Shown here in pieces: positions 58,765 to 64,000 of a stretch of 64,000 nt of DNA (positions are counted from its first letter, which is position 1; each line of letters starts with the position of its first letter). The notes under the pieces are model-generated. The model was given only the letters and a program-made list of their open reading frames with translations, was not told the origin of the DNA and did not search any database. The DNA comes from Oryzias latipes (Eukaryota; Chordata; Actinopteri; Beloniformes; Adrianichthyidae), in the NCBI RefSeq assembly GCF_002234675.1, contig NC_019881.2:19159494-19223493 (forward strand), given 5' to 3'. A program made the position numbers and the translations under genes.

Positions 58765-59009
58765 CTCCAACAATCTCCTCCCTGCTGGAGCACAAGAGGA
58801 TGGCGTTCCTGTGTGTTTTCATAAAAATAGATCCACGTTGACCCCTGAGGAGGGGGATCATCGCAGGTTGTCGGAGGGCGGGGTAAAGGTTGGAGGCTGT
58901 GAGGTAGCCTATGACCCCGTGATTTTGCTCGGGCACAACAGCCCAGATCTCTGGGGGGAAACCCCTGCATGACCCGGCTCACCGCATTGAGGAACCGCAG
59001 CTCCTCGGC
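58765..59009 (-). pseudogene. Unidentified exon-like segment with a frame break
   Basis: On the minus strand the segment is bounded by a good acceptor (ctccgtgtttgtgcagtag, a CAG-TAG pair) and a strong donor (ggag|gtgagc). The first part reads AEELRFLNAVSRVMQGFPP. From the run of six C's onward a different frame reads EIWAVVPEQNHGVIGYL, then ASNLYPALRQPAMIPLLRG and IFMKTHRNAILLCSSREEIV. Both parts look like real protein, so one indel in the C-run (mutation or assembly error) would explain it. I cannot name the family. Alternatively the GC-rich segment is a regulatory element with chance frames. Confidence 0.3.
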
Positions 59010-60024
<1,015 letters not shown>

Positions 60025-60229
60025 ACATGGATCATACATGTACAATGGATCATGTACTGTTAGTCACATATATGCATGTGTGTGTGTACATATACATGTA
60101 TATATGTGTCTATGTCCTTCTCTCTTTTTTGCTTTTCAATTATTTCATTTTCTATTCAATTCTTGACTAATAAATTCTTGGCTAACTATCCTAGTTTTGC
60201 TATATCTATGTATTCAGTATTCAGTATAT

Positions 60230-60276
60230 CGAAACAAACAAACAATATATACAGTATATATTGTTTGTTTGGTTCG
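60230..60276. repeat. Near-perfect 47-bp inverted repeat
   Basis: Arms of 22 nt (60230-60251 and 60255-60276) around a 3-nt centre, cag, with one mismatch. The arm contains aaacaaacaatatata. A stable hairpin would form if transcribed. Confidence 0.85.
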
Positions 60277-61435
60277 ATTCTCCCCATTAGATGTTATGTT
60301 TGTGTTTAGGATCTTTGGTTTTCACTTCAAAGTTTTTTTGCATTTGGTTCACAAACAAAGCAAAAGTCTTCATTTAGAACTTCAAAAGCCCAAACCATAA
60401 TACCACCACCATCTTTGACTACACTGCATTTCTCACATGTACGTTTTTTTAAAAATCTAAACCGTTGTATATATTTTTACCTTTGTAAAGCTGTGAATAT
60501 GACACAATGATGGTTCTGAAAAGGACTTGGCTTTCCAGACACATTTTTGCCTTCAGTATAAACTTTCTGATGTGATGACTGAAGGTTCCTGTTTATCTCA
60601 AAGAGAGAGCCAAGGAGAAGGCTTTTCCAAAGCTGGCCGGTGTATTTCTAAACGATCTCCTCATTAAAAAGCCCCCAAAAGCCTTGAGTGTGTCTCCATG
60701 TCAGACAGAGGGAGTCTGTTGAATCAGGAAGTGGGCTTATCTGTAATTTAATGATCCTTAAAGGAAGAGAAAAAAACAATGAGGATTTTCTCCAATCAGT
60801 AAACATGACTCAATTTCCCTAAATTAGCAATTTTGAAACACGTTTGAGATCACAAAAAACGGATAATAACAAGGGTTTAGCAAATTTTCCAAAGAAAATA
60901 TTTATTCTGTTATATTTTTGATGTGGGCTATCATGTTGTCAGGTTTTTTTCTCCTACTAAATGGCTTTAAGTGGAAAGAAATGTCCATTTTAAAATGTAT
61001 TGTCTCAGTACAAATATAAAGCACAAAAGAGGTTGAACAGTTTTAATAATTGTTGACACATTTAAATGAAGGTTATTTATATTTTTGAGCCCCAAACAGT
61101 CCACAAAAGGTGTTTTTTTTGAAAACTCTAAACAAAATTTAAAAAAATGAAAATGTAGCGCTGAAGTTTAAATGTGAAAGTATCTTATAAAAAGTAGCAA
61201 GAAAAAGAAAAAAGTACATTTTGCTGAATAATGCTAAAATAACTACAGAAAGTTTTAAAATGAATTTAGTCCAAATAAACAAAAAATTATGCTAAAACCT
61301 TAAAACGTTTAAATGAAATGCTAGCGAAATAGTAGCACTGCTAAAAAAAAACAAAAGCTAATAGATTATAAAGAATATTTAAGAATATATAAACAACTTT
61401 TTTGTATTAAATTCGTTTTTTTTTGCTAGCTTATT
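60277..61435. other. AT-rich stretch
   Basis: No gene or recognised repeat is seen. Confidence 0.4.
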
Positions 61436-61800
61436 TCTTACCCAGAAGTAAGACGATCTGATATCAGAGGCTCCGCCTTTCGCTCTTTGTGGGTACCGCC
61501 CATTTCATGACGTCAACCTAGAGGCGTTTCTGTGGCTGTGTCCGCATTTAAAAGGAAGGAGTTTAGCAGATCACCGCTAGCTCCACGGAGAAAGTGGGTA
61601 AGTGTGTTAGCCTGGGGGCGGAGCTGGCAGTGCGGACTCTTCCTGGAAGGGGCGGTTCCTCACTTTGTGATGTCACAATTTGAAAAACCCAGTCATTTTT
61701 TGTGGATTGGGAGAGGCTGGTGCTCAGAGCGCAGGGTTTTAGAGGAATCCTCAAAAATACTCAAAATACTGCTTTGGGGTTGTTTTTCGTGAGAAAGTAA
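61436..61800. repeat. Probable dispersed repeat, GC-richer
   Basis: It contains ccttcctggaagggg-like and cactttgtgatgtcacaatt motifs and ctggtgctcagagcgcaggg, which I associate with interspersed repeats of percomorph fish. A promoter-like cat-gacgtcaa motif is present at about 61509. Alternative: unique regulatory DNA. Confidence 0.35.
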
Positions 61801-62379
61801 CTTTATAAATAGCTAAACCGGATAAAAGGTTATGAACCGGATAATGACACATCACGGTAGAACAGGGATGGGATTATATAAATTCACTTCCTTCCACTCA
61901 CTTTCAAGCAATCTTTGATTTTAATGTCTAATTATCCAACGTTTGATCCGTCTTTGTATGAATGTATAAATGCGGTTTGTATTGTTTTGTGCATTATTCT
62001 TGCCTTGATTGCTTTAAATAAACCAATTCAAATCAAATCAAATTAATTAATACACTTAAAGGCTCAAAAAGTGGATTTTGCATGATACAGGTCCTTTAAA
62101 AGAACAGTGTTTTCTGCTCAAACTATTAAGTCTAATGCTAGCAAATTGACTAATTAAGTTTGAATATTGGACAGAATAAAACATTCATAATGCTTAATTA
62201 GCTTTTGAGAGCCCCAAAACACAATGCTGTTACTGTTAGACACTCTATGCTGAATGCTAATTTAGCCATTAAAAAAGTATTTAAAATATTATCGCAAAAA
62301 ATGATCATTTCTAATTATGAGTGGGAAAACATTTACAGAGAAAGCATTTTTAGAAAAATGTTTAGCACAGAGTGATGAA
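61801..62379. other. AT-rich stretch
   Basis: No gene is seen. Confidence 0.4.
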
Positions 62380-62790
62380 AACACCACTTCACCGTCACAT
62401 ACAGACACAACCTGGTTCTTTGAGAAGCCCTCAAGGACAGAGCCGCCCATTAGCAGCTCGGCCCTCATTACCGCCCTCAGCCCAAACAGCAGCGCGTCGC
62501 TTTGCCAGGCTGCACTTCCTCTGAAACGAGGCCAGCACAGTCCCCTGATGCTGAGCGGCCGACACCTTTAACCAGTTGTTGTTTACTCACTTCTCCCAGC
62601 CATCCCTTCTGCAGGGAGAAGTAGTCATTAAATGTGGTTCTGCAGAGGTAAGGGGAGACACGAACCCCCGTGTGATGCTGATTGTTTCTGCAAAGCTGCT
62701 AATAAACGCATCACGAGGTAATGATGAGGTGCGAGGGGTGACGAAATGTAAAGAGGCTGCTGCTCCGTTAGCCCCACATGAATGAACCTT
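62380..62790. promoter_or_regulatory. Candidate regulatory island
   Basis: Unique GC-richer DNA with homeodomain-like cores (cccattagcagc, gtcattaaatg, gctaataaacgc, gaggtaatgatgag). Situated between AT-rich flanks. Inference only. Confidence 0.3.
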
Positions 62791-64000
62791 TCACACCTGA
62801 TTACAACCTATTTCTCATTGTGGTGGAATAATTCAGACACAATTGGTCTAATGGATCAAGTTAGCTTCAACTTCCTTGACTTTTTGTTTCTTAACCCTAA
62901 ATAACCATGCGTATCATATTTGATACACATTTCTATGATCCCTATCCAAATAGCATGATCCAAACTTTGCTAAGAACCCATTGGGCCCATGCTTCTTCTG
63001 CCCTGTAGTTCATTAGCATTCCACTAGGGGCAGCAGTGGGGCTTTTCCTGCTCATTTCCAAATGCCTGCTTCCCACACTTGGTTTGTAAGTAATGCAAAT
63101 AAAGTCGTAAAATTACGAGAATAAAAAATATAAAAATATTAAGATTAAATTGAGATTTGTTAAGGGGTAAAATTATTAGGGAAAGTTAAAAATTATGAGA
63201 ATAAAATAGAAAAATATTCAAATTAAAGTTATAAAATTACTTTTAAAAAGTTGTTAAATAAATAGTTATGAAAATAAAAAGTTATGATTTAAGGAGTTAT
63301 AGGTTTGAAAGGAAAAAGTCGTGTTTTTTTAAAAAATACATTTGGAATAATGAACAGTATATTTAGAAAGAGCAGGTTTAGGACGATTCTTGGGCAGTGT
63401 GAATTTTCTACAACATAAATTGAACAGGTTATGTTCAACTTAAGCCTCTTAGTTTTTTACTTTGTGTTTTGACTTGTTTTTTATGATTATTGCTTTGAGC
63501 ATTTTTAGATGCTTTCTGATGTATCGTATCTTTTTATGAATGATTTGATCTTTCTGTTTGTTTTTAGGATCCTGTCAGTTGGACCCCTAATAATAAATTA
63601 TTCAGCCATTCCTTTAGTTGTCTTTGTTGAAACATTTTTTTAGCTAAATGTAACATTTTATTCTTGAAAAAGCAGGACATTTCCTTGTAAAATCATGACT
63701 ATTTGAAGCATAAATATGACTTTATCCTCGTAAATGTTTAGCATTTCTTTTCATAACTGTACAGCTTTATTTAGACTTTTTCTCATTATTTTATTACTTT
63801 TTTTAAATAACTTATTTTACGGTGGCTCTAAAAAGCCTTCGTAACTGAGAAAAAAGATGAGTTTCTGAGACCCTGATGAGCAATCACATTATAATGATCA
63901 TTTTCTGCAGGTTAAGGTCATTTAAGTGTTAAAGGTCATTGTCTTTAACACTTAAACATGCAAAATGAATTCAGAAATATATGGGTTTTTCAGACAATCA
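62791..64000. other. AT-rich end of window
   Basis: 63090-63320 is a degenerate tandem of aaagttataaaattatgaga-type units. 63921-63956 forms a perfect 14-bp stem (tttaagtgttaaag) around an 8-nt loop. No gene is recognised. Confidence 0.5.

Overview
The window is vertebrate nuclear DNA, almost certainly from a ray-finned (teleost, probably percomorph) fish. It is AT-rich, has introns with GT-AG borders, carries fish-type repeats (Tc1-like element, tRNA-derived SINEs, truncated LINE-1, Penelope-like element, MITEs), and holds the conserved block lin7a - myf5 - myf6. The exact species cannot be fixed from sequence alone; a medaka-like genome would fit, but that is a guess. There is no prokaryotic material, no rRNA or functional tRNA gene and no CRISPR array.

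Layout. 1-7.1 kb holds the 3' part of lin7a on the + strand: a repeat-filled intron, the last two coding exons with the PDZ domain, then a probable intron inside the 3' UTR and a long 3' UTR. 7.9-8.95 kb holds a candidate small three-exon minus-strand gene with a CpG/CRE promoter, not recognised as a known protein. 9-14 kb is spacer with a 5'-truncated LINE-1 that has clear target-site duplications. 14.3-16.1 kb is myf5 (minus, three exons, 240 aa) with a TATA box. 16.1-22 kb is the myf5-myf6 spacer: likely regulatory DNA, a roughly 440-bp compound GACG/GACA/GATA microsatellite and a degenerate tandem repeat interrupted by a SINE. 22.1-25.85 kb is myf6/MRF4 (minus, three exons, 238 aa); its introns have been enlarged by mobile DNA, and its TATA box coincides with a MEF2-type site.

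26-64 kb, upstream of myf6, contains no recognisable intact gene. It alternates between dispersed repeats and unique, GC-richer islands that are candidate cis-regulatory elements. This fits the known biology of the Mrf4/Myf5 locus, where dispersed enhancers far upstream drive both genes in muscle progenitors. Two sets of orphan coding-like exons lie on the minus strand here: a 45-nt exon at 38.8 kb that splices in frame to a CCDC106-like exon at 35.6-36.0 kb containing one in-frame stop, and an exon-like segment at 58.77-59.01 kb with a frame break. Ptprq, the usual neighbour of Myf6 in tetrapods, was not recognised.

Myf5 and Myf6 are bHLH transcription factors that commit and differentiate skeletal muscle through shared control DNA. 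Lin7a is a synaptic/junctional PDZ scaffold whose presence here is conserved synteny, not shared function. No new biological system was found; the most interesting points are the two unrecognised spliced models, the probable lin7a 3' UTR intron, and the repeat architecture.
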